NCBI GenBank assembly: GCA_009792885.1
Contig: WMCF01000031.1
Coordinates: forward strand, 2,209,437-2,273,436
DNA: 64,000 nt
Origin: Eremophila alpestris peregrina
Taxonomy: Eukaryota; Chordata; Aves; Passeriformes; Alaudidae
Direction of reading: 5' to 3'
How positions within the stretch are numbered: the stretch's first letter is position 1; each line of letters begins with the position of its first letter. The translations under genes and the position numbers were made by a program. The notes below the pieces were generated by a model, which made no database searches, was not told the DNA's origin, and saw only the letters and a list, made by a program, of their open reading frames with translations. Positions 49,001 to 58,500 of this stretch are shown in pieces.

Positions 49001-49107
49001 AAAAAGAAAAAAGAAAAAGTTGCAGATGATGATTTCATATCTTTGCTCAGGGCAGGACCATTTATTTTCTGGATCACTGCTGAATGTAGTTCCCTTCAGT
49101 GATGTGT

Positions 49108-49113
49108 TTTATT
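49108..49113 (-). terminator. TXNRD2: Candidate TXNRD2 polyadenylation signal
   Basis: AATAAA on the minus strand (CTTTAATAAAACAC), about 940 nt past the stop codon. A second AATAAA lies at 49061-49066, and an ATTAAA at 49497-49502 would give a shorter 3'-UTR. Which is used cannot be told from sequence. Confidence 0.4.
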
Positions 49114-49679
49114 AAAGCCAGACATAAGTCAGTTTAGATATAGTCTCCAGCTCATCAGTAAGAAAGTCTTAAAAACAAACCAAGAAAATATTTCAGTGTC
49201 AGCTATATTTCTGCATTCTATAAAACAGAAAATGCTGCATAAGGTGGATTATTGGAGGGTTTTACTTGTCATATTAATATACAAGCAGTAATTTGTGAGA
49301 TGTGTCAGTTTAGTTTGGACTGAGCTGAATTGAAAATTTCAGGAGTAGGCAGAGGCACAGCCATAAAATCCAGCTCTTCCTTTAGCACCTCTGAGATCAT
49401 TCATTCTCAGTGCTCACCATAACACTGTGACCAGCCTGCTGCTGATTAATCCATTGTGATTCTTCCAGCAGCAGTGCAGCTTCAGGTGATTTTCTATTTA
49501 ATTCCTTTACATATTGCATTTTAAAGGGAAAACCCCAAAGATGACTGTTTACCCTTTGCTACCCACTCCAGCAGTTTGTTTCCACTAGTGAATGCAGAGT
49601 CTCAGAGTTCAGTATTAGGACCAGAAATGAGCAATCCAAGCATGCAGGACAAAACATCCCACCAAACTTCTAAGGGATG

Positions 49680-49720
49680 CCCTGATTTCCAGCATGAGAC
49701 TCCTCTGCTGGCAGTCAGGG
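49680..49720 (-). other. Strong hairpin in TXNRD2 3'-UTR
   Basis: Near-perfect stem: CCCTGA / TCAGGG (6 bp), a 3x3 internal loop, CCAGCA / TGCTGG (6 bp) and a GAG/CTC tip. It lacks the ATGA...GA quartet geometry of a SECIS, so its role, if any, is unknown. Confidence 0.6.
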
Positions 49721-50049
49721 AAACCCAAATGACAACTGCTTCATTTGTAGATGGCCTCAGATGTCACAGGCTTTAGTTATATTTACAGATAAAATAATGG
49801 GATTATTCCCTGGCTCCCAGCACAGAAGAGCTTTAGGCACTTAGAAAGAGAGATTTGTTGCAGCAGGACTATATTGGTTTTAGAATTGTGATGGTGCAAG
49901 GAAAATTTTTTGGCTGTGAGAAAAACCTCTTTACAAGGAGAACAAGAAAGATTCCTGTAACTCAACCACTAAAACTGTTTCAACTTTAGGTGCCCCTTTT
50001 CTTTACAAATACGTTTTGTGCTTTTTTTCCTTCTTTCCAGGGATGGGGT

Positions 50050-50179
50050 TTAACCTCAGCAGCCTGTGACTGTTGCATCCAGGCCAGAACGTTTGGTAAT
50101 GTGCAGCTTGGTGAGTTCCTCAGCACAGGTGGGGTGAATGCCAACTGTCTTCATCATCTGAGCATACGTAGCACCACAT
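50050..50179 (-). CDS. TXNRD2: TXNRD2 terminal coding exon with selenocysteine TGA
   Basis: Last coding exon of mitochondrial thioredoxin reductase 2, an FAD/NADPH homodimer that reduces thioredoxin-2. The acceptor is TTTTGGTAG at 50180. The first base completes the Lys codon begun in the previous exon (AA|A), then CGATYAQMMKTVGIHPTCAE follows, then ELTKLHITKRSGLDATVTGC, TGA (50058-50056), GGT and TAA (50052-50050). The C-terminal Gly-Cys-Sec-Gly redox tetrapeptide is present; the TGA must be read as Sec, since one Gly codon and a true stop follow. His in TVGIHPT is the conserved catalytic base of the family. Length is 1 + 129 nt, all in phase. A standard translation would wrongly stop at the TGA. 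Confidence 0.95.
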
Positions 50180-52413
50180 CTACCAAAAAACAACAACAAA
50201 AAAATGACCACAAAGTCAAATGCTGTTCACCTGAAGCAGCTAGAAGGTCCTAAAATATCAAAGTAATTCTGCTCTTGTCCATTTGATCAGGTAGAGGAGT
50301 TGCATTTGTTCCTCAGACAATGCTGTCTATTATTTTCTCAGGCACTTACACAACCTGTAGACGCCCAGCTTCCCAACACTGAGGTAGGAAAGAATTGTCC
50401 TAAGAGTTGAGACAGAGAGAATTAAGCAATTTACCCCAAGTCACAACTGAGCCTGTGGCAAAAACATATGACAAAACTGCAACCTTCAGCTTTTCCTGCA
50501 CATACATGTGTGTTTCACTAAGTCCAGATGGAAAAAAATGCACACATACACACTGAGGAAGAAAATCTTAATTAAAACTGTTGGAAAGAATCTGCTGAAG
50601 GAAATAATACCAGAGTGTTCTTCCATGAACTTTAAGTCTCTGGTGCTAACACTGAACATATCAATGTTATAAGCAAGGGAAAAAAAGTCTCTTTTTTGAA
50701 AAAACAAAACAAAGAAGCAAACAAAACCCATCAAAAACCCTTTGTGCTACAATTCCACTTGCTTTATTCCCTTATTTGTCCAGTAATATTCTTAAGATTT
50801 GATGACTTTCTTTTGAACTGCTATTCCTGGCAGGCCATGCTGTAAGAATAGCTGAAATGGCCCTAAATTTAAGGATTGTTTCAAGCTCTCTATGGAAAAA
50901 TGTTTTCTCCCTCAACAAAATACAGGGAAGGAAGCCATAGATGCCTTCTGGTGTCTTCACTTCTATCCAAAAAAGCACTGACAAGCAAAAGATCTTTGCT
51001 GACCACAGATGTTACTGAAGTGCTGGGTGGGGAGGGAAGATGAAAACATCCTTCAGAGAGGCTGAAGCAAGACCTAATATTTGACAAAGGAGAAGAACAG
51101 CTTTTGCAGGAGGTTCCACATTGAAAGCTCTGGATTTGTGCAATGCAATAGAAACCAATACAGGAATCTGACCTGCTGAAAACCTCTTACTGTGGCTAAA
51201 GTTTTCATTTCCCTCAAGCAAGGCAGAAAAGCACTCCAGTTTCATGTGCTTCCTTTTCAATGGTTATTTTGGATAAAACTTCAAAACAATGACATCCTAA
51301 AAAATGTAGTTCTACAATCTATACCACTGGCAATTAATGGACTACAAACACATGTTGAAAATGTGTACTGAGGGCACACTGCAATCAGTGATTTCCAAGA
51401 TATTCCTCACATGATTCTTGTGGTCCTGCCTTCTTAATCCTTTCTGCTTTTCATTTATAATAGTCACTCACAACTGCAGGACTAAAACTGCAGTAAAATG
51501 GTGATCAGTTCTAGGAAAATGAACTGACACCACAACTGGTGATGATTTATGATGTCCCAAACTACTCTCTTTGAAGAGGGAGTTAAAAATTATAATTTTG
51601 TAAATATAGGAATCAGTGTTTCTCAAGATGTGAATCAGCAATAAGAAGGGGAAAGGAAAAACAAATAAGAAATAATTGCAGCACACAAAAAGCTTAGCAA
51701 GAATTTTCCATTTAACTAGAGAGGACTGAGAAACACTCCTTACTCTCCTTCAAAGGGAGGACTTCTATATTAATATTTCAGCAAAATCTTAAACAAATCA
51801 GATCACAAAGGATAAGTTTTTAATTGCAATTATCAGATCACTTCAAACAAAAGTATCTTCCCTCTCCCATCATCCTATACAAGTTTCTTTTTTACTATAC
51901 TATATTTAGCTTATATAGGAAATTCATGCAAACCTTGCTGAACTTTTAAGAAGCCAGGGCTGTGCAAGTTTAAAGATGAGATTAGGAAAGGAAATGCTTG
52001 GCAGGTGTAAAGAAGGGTTTTTCTGAAAAGCACAAATATATTCTTAAAGAAGTAACTTGCAAAACTGTATGGGGATTCCCTATCCTGTGCACAGAATGCA
52101 AAAGAAGCTACACTGAAAAAACTAACATTAGTTAAGCTAATGCTTAATTCTGTTTTTTGCTTTAACTACATCAAATCAACAATATATTTTCCTCAGTTGT
52201 TTCCTAACCATATCCAGTATTACAGTAACTAAATCCAGTACATCTTAATGAAGAACTGCAGCATTTTTAGTGAAAATATGTGCAATACTCCATAAAAGTA
52301 ACAAAAAGCATGCATTCTTTATAGTGCTGCCAAAACTAGGCAGCTATCTTTTATAATCTTACAATAACTTAAGAAGCAGGCTTTAGAAGCTAGAGACATT
52401 CTTTTGTACTTAC
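50180..52413 (-). other. TXNRD2: TXNRD2 intron (penultimate to last exon)
   Basis: 2.2-kb intron bounded by GTAAGT at 52413 and TAG at 50180. It holds a possible MIR-like remnant (about 50375-50465: attaagcaatttaccccaag, tcacaactgagcctgtggc). There is A/C-rich low-complexity sequence near the acceptor, which gives a T-rich polypyrimidine tract on the minus strand. No other feature is seen. Confidence 0.85.
50375..50465 (+). mobile_element. Possible MIR-like remnant
   Basis: cactgaggtaggaaagaatt, then gagacagagagaattaagca and atttaccccaagtcacaact, then gagcctgtggc resemble the MIR stretch gaggcacagagaggttaagt, aacttgcccaaggtcacaca, gtggcagagc. It is the weakest of the four MIR-like calls. Confidence 0.35.
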
Positions 52414-52511
52414 TTGATTCCAAGAGCAAATCCTTGAATAACTTCGCCCGCATTTGGTCCAATGAAATGGAGGCCAAGTATTGGTTGCTCCCTCTCTCGT
52501 AAGCACACCAT
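52414..52511 (-). CDS. TXNRD2: TXNRD2 exon (dimerisation domain, LHFIGPNAGE)
   Basis: 98-nt exon with acceptor TTTTCAG (52513-52512) and donor GGAATCAA|GTAAGT. It reads MVCLREREQPILGLHFIGPN then AGEVIQGFALGIK. The LHFxGPNAGEVxQGFALGIK block is a hallmark of the C-terminal dimerisation domain of thioredoxin reductases, and MVCLRE distinguishes TXNRD2 from TXNRD1. The initial Met is internal: the exon follows the preceding one in phase 0. It ends in AA of a Lys codon completed by the terminal exon. Confidence 0.94.
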
Positions 52512-54241
52512 CTGAAAACAATACATCACAGAAAGATCTTTCCTTAGAACACTCAAAGATAAGGCATGAAGATGAATTAAATGAAACTGGAGTGCCCCAA
52601 GATCCTAGTTCAGCTGTTTATTTCCAGTGTGCCAAGAACTTCTGCACTTGCTTAAGTCTTACCGACTTCAATAGGTCCTGCTCTTATTATCCTAAAGCAC
52701 TTTCCTGAACTGAAGCTTTATTAGTGTATTTCTTTCAGACTTGAGGGAGCCACTGACAACAATAATTTCTGGTGTTGAATACTTTGTTGTTTGCCATTTC
52801 TATCCTCAAAGTACTTTTTGTAGTCTGGGCTCTTTTCCTGAGTGGTCACCTCTGCATTTCTCCAAGCCTGTGCAGGTGTTTTCATCAGCTGCATTTTCAC
52901 AGATGACCACTACCATGATCAGCTGCATTTTCACAGATGACCACTACCAGTTCCAGGATATTTTGTGCCTTTGTGACTCAGTCAGTAAACACAGCAGCAT
53001 GCTTGGTGAGATATATTTACCACATGGGGCACATAACCTAAAAAGGAGTTGAGCCTCAGGAGCAGCCAAAGATGAAGGTTAATAAGTATTTAGGAGAGCC
53101 TGAGTCATTGCACACTTAACTTTTATTAGAGAACTTAATGAAAACGTTTTAGTTCCTGTAAGGACACCATCTTTATAATTATGAAAAGAAAGTCAGTCTC
53201 TCCCTGATGGCACCAATCTACTAAGTTCTGCTATTCAGTTAAAGCTTAAATTCTTTCATCAGGAATGCCAGGGACAGCAGCAATCCTGATGTGGGACTTC
53301 AAATATTAAGGTGTTTTAAAGGAAAAATTCTTGCAATAGAGTTTGAAAGATTCAAGTAAAAGTTTGTTTATATGTTTTGAGAGTTTAGTAAGGACTATAT
53401 TAAATATCATCAAACAACTATTATGCTGTTGCTACTTCACCCTTAAATATTTACTCTAATTGACATAATTCAAAGGGAATACAGAAAGTTTAATATCATC
53501 ACCTTTGTTACACTGGTACTTGGGACACTTAAGGCAAGCATTTACATAATTCAGAGGTGACAAAATACAATCAGAAAAACTGATTGCAATTATTGACAGT
53601 GGACATTCCTTACATAACAATAACAATATAATGTGTATAATATAATTGATGGACACATTTATGCAAAAGAGACTGTTCCCTGATGATGAGGAGAAAAGGA
53701 AGAAAAAGAAAACTATGATATATTCTACCAACACTACACTTTCTCTTATCTAAGGTTCACTCCTGTAGGCAAGAGCATCAAAAACCTTTCCAGCACTGAA
53801 GCAACTGGATTGCTGCAGAAAGCCCTTTTCAGGTCTGGCACTTTGGTCTAAACCAGGAGCTTTTTTGTTTTCATAAGCAGAGACTGAATAGTTACTGTAG
53901 TTTTGTAAGCCTTATTCTTTATTTTTGAAGGCATCATACCTTTGCAAGAGATGTCAATGGAAATATTACATGTAACCAGTTATGAACTTGGCTGGGAGAA
54001 GCAGAGATTGATCTCTGTAGAATTTGAAATATTTCTTAGGACCTTAAAAGCAGTTCAAAGATGGAATTTATCAGCAGAATGTCAGTCCTGAAAAATGCTA
54101 ATATCTGTAAGGCTATTTCAAGATGTCTGTTACCAAGAAAATATCCATCCTGAGATGTCTTTTTGCCAAACAGTTCATTAAAGTTGGCTGTACCATATCC
54201 TGTTTTAAGTTAAAAGCAAGTTAAAAGCCCACAAAACTCAC
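52512..54241 (-). other. TXNRD2: TXNRD2 intron
   Basis: 1.7-kb intron bounded by GTGAGT at 54241 and CAG at 52512. It contains the 34-bp tandem duplication and otherwise AT-rich unique sequence. No exon or recognisable mobile element is seen. Confidence 0.85.
52884..52950. repeat. 34-bp tandem duplication
   Basis: The segment beginning ATCAGCTGCATTTTCACAGA and continuing TGACCACTACC is repeated exactly, with start-to-start distance 34 bp, in the TXNRD2 intron about 370 bp from an exon. It is a recent local duplication, since the 31 compared bases are identical. Confidence 0.95.
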
Positions 54242-54313
54242 TTTCATATAGCATTGAGTTGCATCTCTTTCAGCCACTGTAAACTCCAAAGGTTTGTAAT
54301 ATGCATGGTATAC
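54242..54313 (-). CDS. TXNRD2: TXNRD2 exon (YKPLEFTVAERDA)
   Basis: Exactly 24 codons, phase 0 at both ends: acceptor CTGCCAG (to 54314) and donor ATGAAA|GTGAGT. It reads VYHAYYKPLEFTVAERDATQ then CYMK. Human TXNRD2 has VYHAHYKPLEFTVAGRDASQ at this place (from memory), so identity is clear. It is part of the dimerisation domain. Confidence 0.94.
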
Positions 54314-55097
54314 CTGGCAGGAAAAACAATAACATTTTGTGTTAGAGTGCTGTTAGGTCAAAACCTGGTATTTATTACTATAATAACTACTATTACTACA
54401 CATTTCTACCTTTGTACAAAAATGGATTTATTTATAAGCTGTAAGTTATTTGAAAGAAAAATGGAAAGCACAGTAAGAGCTTAACACAAACCTTTTTGAG
54501 AGAACCATTAGGTTAAAAACAAAACTGAAAAAACACTCACAAATAATGCTACTCAGACTAATGCACCAAACTAAAGGGAAGAAACCAGCGTTTTTAAGCT
54601 TCTCCCAAAGGTTCAATGCCTTGTTTACTGAAAATAACAAAATCCAAGGATCTTTTCATATGTATAATAATGCATCCCAGAACAAATTCCAAACTGCAAT
54701 TTTTGCATTCTGGTTAGCAAATTCTTATTTTTATTCTTGTTCTTATTAATGATTTTCCTTGGGCCAAGTGAGTAAGACTAACACAACACATCTTTTCAAG
54801 GGTAACTTGTAGAAAGTACCAATATCATTATTTAATGATGCTGCACAATGTAACTTGCTAAAATGGCAGCTACTTTAAAGCTGTCACACCCTATCAGTGA
54901 TTTTAAGCCCAGCAAGTAACAGTTCCCATTGTGACCTACTGCAATACCACTGAAGTTCTGAGCCCTTCTGGAGACACCAGCTCCCTGTAAACACAGTATT
55001 TTGAGGACAAAGAGTTTGATCTGAGACAGCAGTGAAAATTCTGCCTTTCCACAGGGCAACTCTGACACCAACCAGAAAATCAAAAATGTTTTCATAC
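54314..55097 (-). other. TXNRD2: TXNRD2 intron
   Basis: 784-nt intron bounded by GTATGA at 55097 and CAG at 54314. No internal feature is supported; open frames of 60-136 codons over this stretch overlap the exon antisense or out of frame. Confidence 0.85.
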
Positions 55098-55190
55098 CTC
55101 AATATTATCTGCTCCATGACGTTGCACAGCTGCTTCTTCTGACAGGCCAACACAGCCATACTCCAGGGGAGTGAAGACTGTGGTAGGCAC
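55098..55190 (-). CDS. TXNRD2: TXNRD2 exon (VPTTVFTPLEYGCVGLSEE)
   Basis: 31 codons, phase 0 at both ends: acceptor AAGCAG before 55190 and donor ATTGAG|GTATGA after 55098. It reads VPTTVFTPLEYGCVGLSEEA then AVQRHGADNIE. FTPLEYGCVGLSEE is nearly invariant in animal thioredoxin reductases and opens the pyridine-nucleotide disulphide oxidoreductase dimerisation domain. Confidence 0.95.
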
Positions 55191-55407
55191 CTGCTTGGGA
55201 GGAAGCAGAAGGTGTTAGTGCTGAGCCATGAGCAGCAGCTGCCTGCACACACTTGGGCACAACTGAGAGGTGCAGCTCGGGCACACACCTCCACTCTGGC
55301 TGCTGTCAGAGCTGGGCTCCAGGGGAAAAAAAGGCAATTCCTTCAACATTATTCAAAAGAAAAAAAGCCAAAGATTGTTCTTACTGGAAAAAGACTTAAC
55401 AACTCAC
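55191..55407 (-). other. TXNRD2: TXNRD2 intron (217 nt)
   Basis: Short intron bounded by GTGAGT and CAG. It contains an A-rich stretch on the plus strand near 55357-55380. Nothing else is seen. Confidence 0.88.
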
Positions 55408-55503
55408 ATTGTCATAGTCCATCAGCTCTGAAGACTGGCCGAAAAGACGCTGAGCCAGCAGTTTTCCTGCAGCTATTGCTGTGGGTGTTAATTCAGGACG
55501 GCC
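55408..55503 (-). CDS. TXNRD2: TXNRD2 exon (GRPELTPTAIAAGKLLAQRLFG)
   Basis: 32 codons, phase 0 at both ends: acceptor CTTCTTAG (to 55504) and donor GACAAT|GTGAGT. It reads GRPELTPTAIAAGKLLAQRL then FGQSSELMDYDN. It links the FAD-binding 'AIGD' motif of the previous exon to the dimerisation domain. The LTPxAIxAGxLLxQRLFG helix lies over the flavin in known thioredoxin reductases. Confidence 0.95.
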
Positions 55504-58500
55504 CTAAGAAGAGAGCACAGAGCTTTGTTTGAACTTAAGGAGAAGCAGCATCCAAAGATTTCTCCTGGGACAATGGTCAGAGGAAAGCCAAATCATTGGA
55601 ATTCCAGCTTGGTAGCCAGGGCTCCAAATAGAAAAAGCACTAATAATTTCTGTCCAAACATGCTTTAAAGTCTGAGTTTACTATCTGTCTTAATGGGGGG
55701 GAAAATGTCACAAATACGTCAAATCTTTAGATCTTATCATGTTATCTCTTGAAAAGCAGCACATATTCACATGCTGACTGTTCACTTCATCCCTTCTCTC
55801 CAAAGTAAGCCATGAGGAAATTTTCCAAAGTGACTTTTTAAAGCAAGAAGGGCCCAGTTTAAAGCAACAGTGTTTTTATAATATCAGACCTTAAAAAAAA
55901 AATTGCCTGACACATTTTTACAGAATACAGGCACAAACCCTAGCTATTTGTAGACACTATTACTGACTTCCTCTGTTGGTCCTGGACTGGAAAAGTGGAA
56001 CACTCTTTTGCTAGCACTGTGACCTAAAGGGTGAGCTGGTCCTGCTCTCAGGCTCTGCTGTTACAGAGGGGCTTGAAAGGGATTGCTATTGGCAAATGCA
56101 AACTTCCTGCAAGTGAGAAATGGAATGACAGCAGGATATGACCAGGATGTGCTCCAGTTCAAGCCATGAGCCCTGGCTACTTTTTATATCCAAACAGGGC
56201 TGTATGTGTGCCAGAACCCTAAAAATCTGAGTGCTGGCACAGCACCACTGCAGCATCAGAACTGCAGAGCTGGTTTTAAAGTACTTGAAAGGTTTTGAAA
56301 ATTGAAGTAAGGTATTTGCAAGGAAATATTTTCAAACCCCAGGAAGAACAGTCCATACAGGTTAATAATTCATAATATGAATTTATGAACAAAATTCATA
56401 AATCTAAAAAAACCCCCATTGGTTAAGAGTTCATCCAAGGCATGTCACCAAAATGCTTGTCTGACATGAGAAAAGAGGTCACAAATTCAAAAGGAATGAT
56501 GTAGAAACATAAGAAAGCCATAACTGAGAAACACTTTTGTGGCACAACATGGAATGCTTTATAAAATGGGTGAAGTTTTGATTCATACATGTCCTATTTA
56601 GATACAACATTTGTCACACTCCTGCAAAGCCCCACTTGGAGGCAGTCACTCAATCAGCTCTCAAAACCAGTTCTCAGCAGAAAATAAAATAAGGATTCTC
56701 CATCACACACAAAGTTTTTCACTTTTTTCATTATCCTCAAGCTTTTTAGTATTTACTGGAATCCATTCTTCTTTACCAGTTTATCTCCTTTTGTATGTTG
56801 GTAGACAGACTCTGTACATGGCATTAGCTACCACTTTCTTCAGTACACATACCATATTAATTATCTGCATATTAATAGGCATCTAGGCTTTTATCTGTAC
56901 TAATAACCACTTAAAAGTCCAATTGCAAAAAAAAAATCTGAAACATTATATCTAGCCTAATAACAGAAATCACAATTCTAATTGTTAATGAAGGCTAATC
57001 TGTTTTTCCTCCACAGCTCATGACAAATCACAAAGTTGCAAGTCTATCCCTTTTTCCTTCTAACATCCACCAAGTCACAATTTCTCAAATCCAGCATTCT
57101 GACTTTCAAGTCTCTAAATGTAATTTAGCAGACAAAATTTGTTTTTTCTTACACACATTTGCCTGAAACATGCCTGCCAATCATTTCTGTAGCAGGAAAT
57201 ATATGTTGTTTTGGCATTCCAGAAATGAATAGAAGATTGGAATGAGAGATAAAATTGTGAAAGCACTGCCATGCATTCCATAAAACCCAACTAATTACTA
57301 AAACATCCATGCAGATAAAGCCCAATTCCTCATAAACAATGACTTAAAGACCTTCCTTGGTAAATATTTGAAATGAACATTCACTTTGCAGTCATGTGTA
57401 GAACTACTCTGCTGATAATTATGGATATGAATTGTTCAGAAGAATCCTCCAATGGATTATACATTTAACCAAGATGGTCCTAAGAGAGTTTAAAAAGCTT
57501 TGAAGTAATGTGTATTTGCTCTAACACAACTCTTTTTGGTCTCATTTCTATTCAAAGCAACATACTGTACATTCCACTTTCTCTACACATCTTTGTTGTA
57601 ACACCCTTTGAAATATGACAGATGCAGAGAGGCCTGACCATGTGATAAACCTCCTTCTGAGAAAATGTCTTTATAGTGTGTGCCATGCTTTTCAACAAGA
57701 ACACTACTGGAGGAAGGATTTGAACACAGAGAGTTTATATCAGCACTGAATAAAATAATTCAAACTGAAATTCCAGCTTGATCTTCCTGGTCCTGATTAC
57801 AGAAGACGAAAATGCTGAAATGCAATTTCACCTGCCAGTTGAAAACAATATTTTGCCAAAAGCTGAATAATGCTTTTTGAGGGCCTGACATCTGGAAGAC
57901 TTTTTTTTTCCCCTTTTTTTTCCAAATGAGATCTTGGGTAACATTAGGATCCATTTGTCATACAGGGGTGCAACCAGACACCCATGCACACACAGATTCC
58001 ATTTTTACCAGCTGGGTAGGACTCCAAATGAAAACAGCCATTCTGAGCTATCAGGAAACTGCCCCCTCTCTCACACCCAGCCAGGCACTGAATTCAAACA
58101 AAAAAAGCAGCTCTTGCTATTTGGTAGCAATTCACTGTTTATTCAGTGTGGAGGAGGGCTTGGGAACTCCAAAAATTTGAGCAAAAGCACTTTATGGTAG
58201 CAAAGAATCTCTAACAGAGACAGAGCAGAGCAAAGAGAAATCCTGAGCAGGAACACCAGAGGAAAAAATAATTTTTATGATGATTCTTAGGGATCATTGA
58301 TGCTCACTCACAGGAAACAAGATTCCCCTTCCTGTGCTCTTTGGGTAGGTCACACCCAGAAAGAACCACAACCAAGTTCTGCAGCTTTGTGGTTCTTAGC
58401 AGGATTCTCATGTTTTAATTTAAGACATGCACCAACACAGAAAATTCTTTCAGTGCTGGTTCCCATGCCAATGAAATTTATTACCTAAATTTATTCTGCT

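Larger units (their letters stand above)
26901..49060. other. Intergenic region between GNB1L promoter and TXNRD2 3' end
   Basis: About 22 kb with no supported gene. I found no coding exon with splice sites and recognisable protein, no tRNA and no rRNA. Open frames up to about 156 codons (around 30.7-31.2 kb) lack family features and reflect locally GC-rich composition. The mammalian RTL10 gene, which sits between these genes in human, is a mammal-specific retroelement-derived gene and is not expected here; I see nothing like it. The region holds MIR-like fragments (33.5 and 38.9 kb), poly(A) runs (33680, 34465, 45.4 and 46.1 kb) and candidate regulatory blocks listed separately. Confidence 0.6.
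49108..50049 (-). other. TXNRD2: TXNRD2 3'-UTR (inferred extent), expected SECIS region
   Basis: Minus-strand sequence after the TAA stop. A selenoprotein mRNA must carry a SECIS element here to recode the TGA. I could not place one confidently. The best weak candidate is on the minus strand at about 49405-49335: ATGATCTCAGAGGTGCTAAA, with CAGAGGTGC able to pair with GTGCCTCTG (9 bp) and an AAA 13 nt after the ATGA. However, the 3' GA partner is displaced by 8 nt, so it departs from the standard core. A separate strong hairpin lies at 49680-49720. Confidence 0.5.

Noticed and set aside
49720..49765. ATGAAGCAGTTGTCATTTGG as a SECIS core
   Set aside because: The distance from ATGA to the following TGA is too short (about 24 nt), there is no apical AA, and the arms do not pair well.
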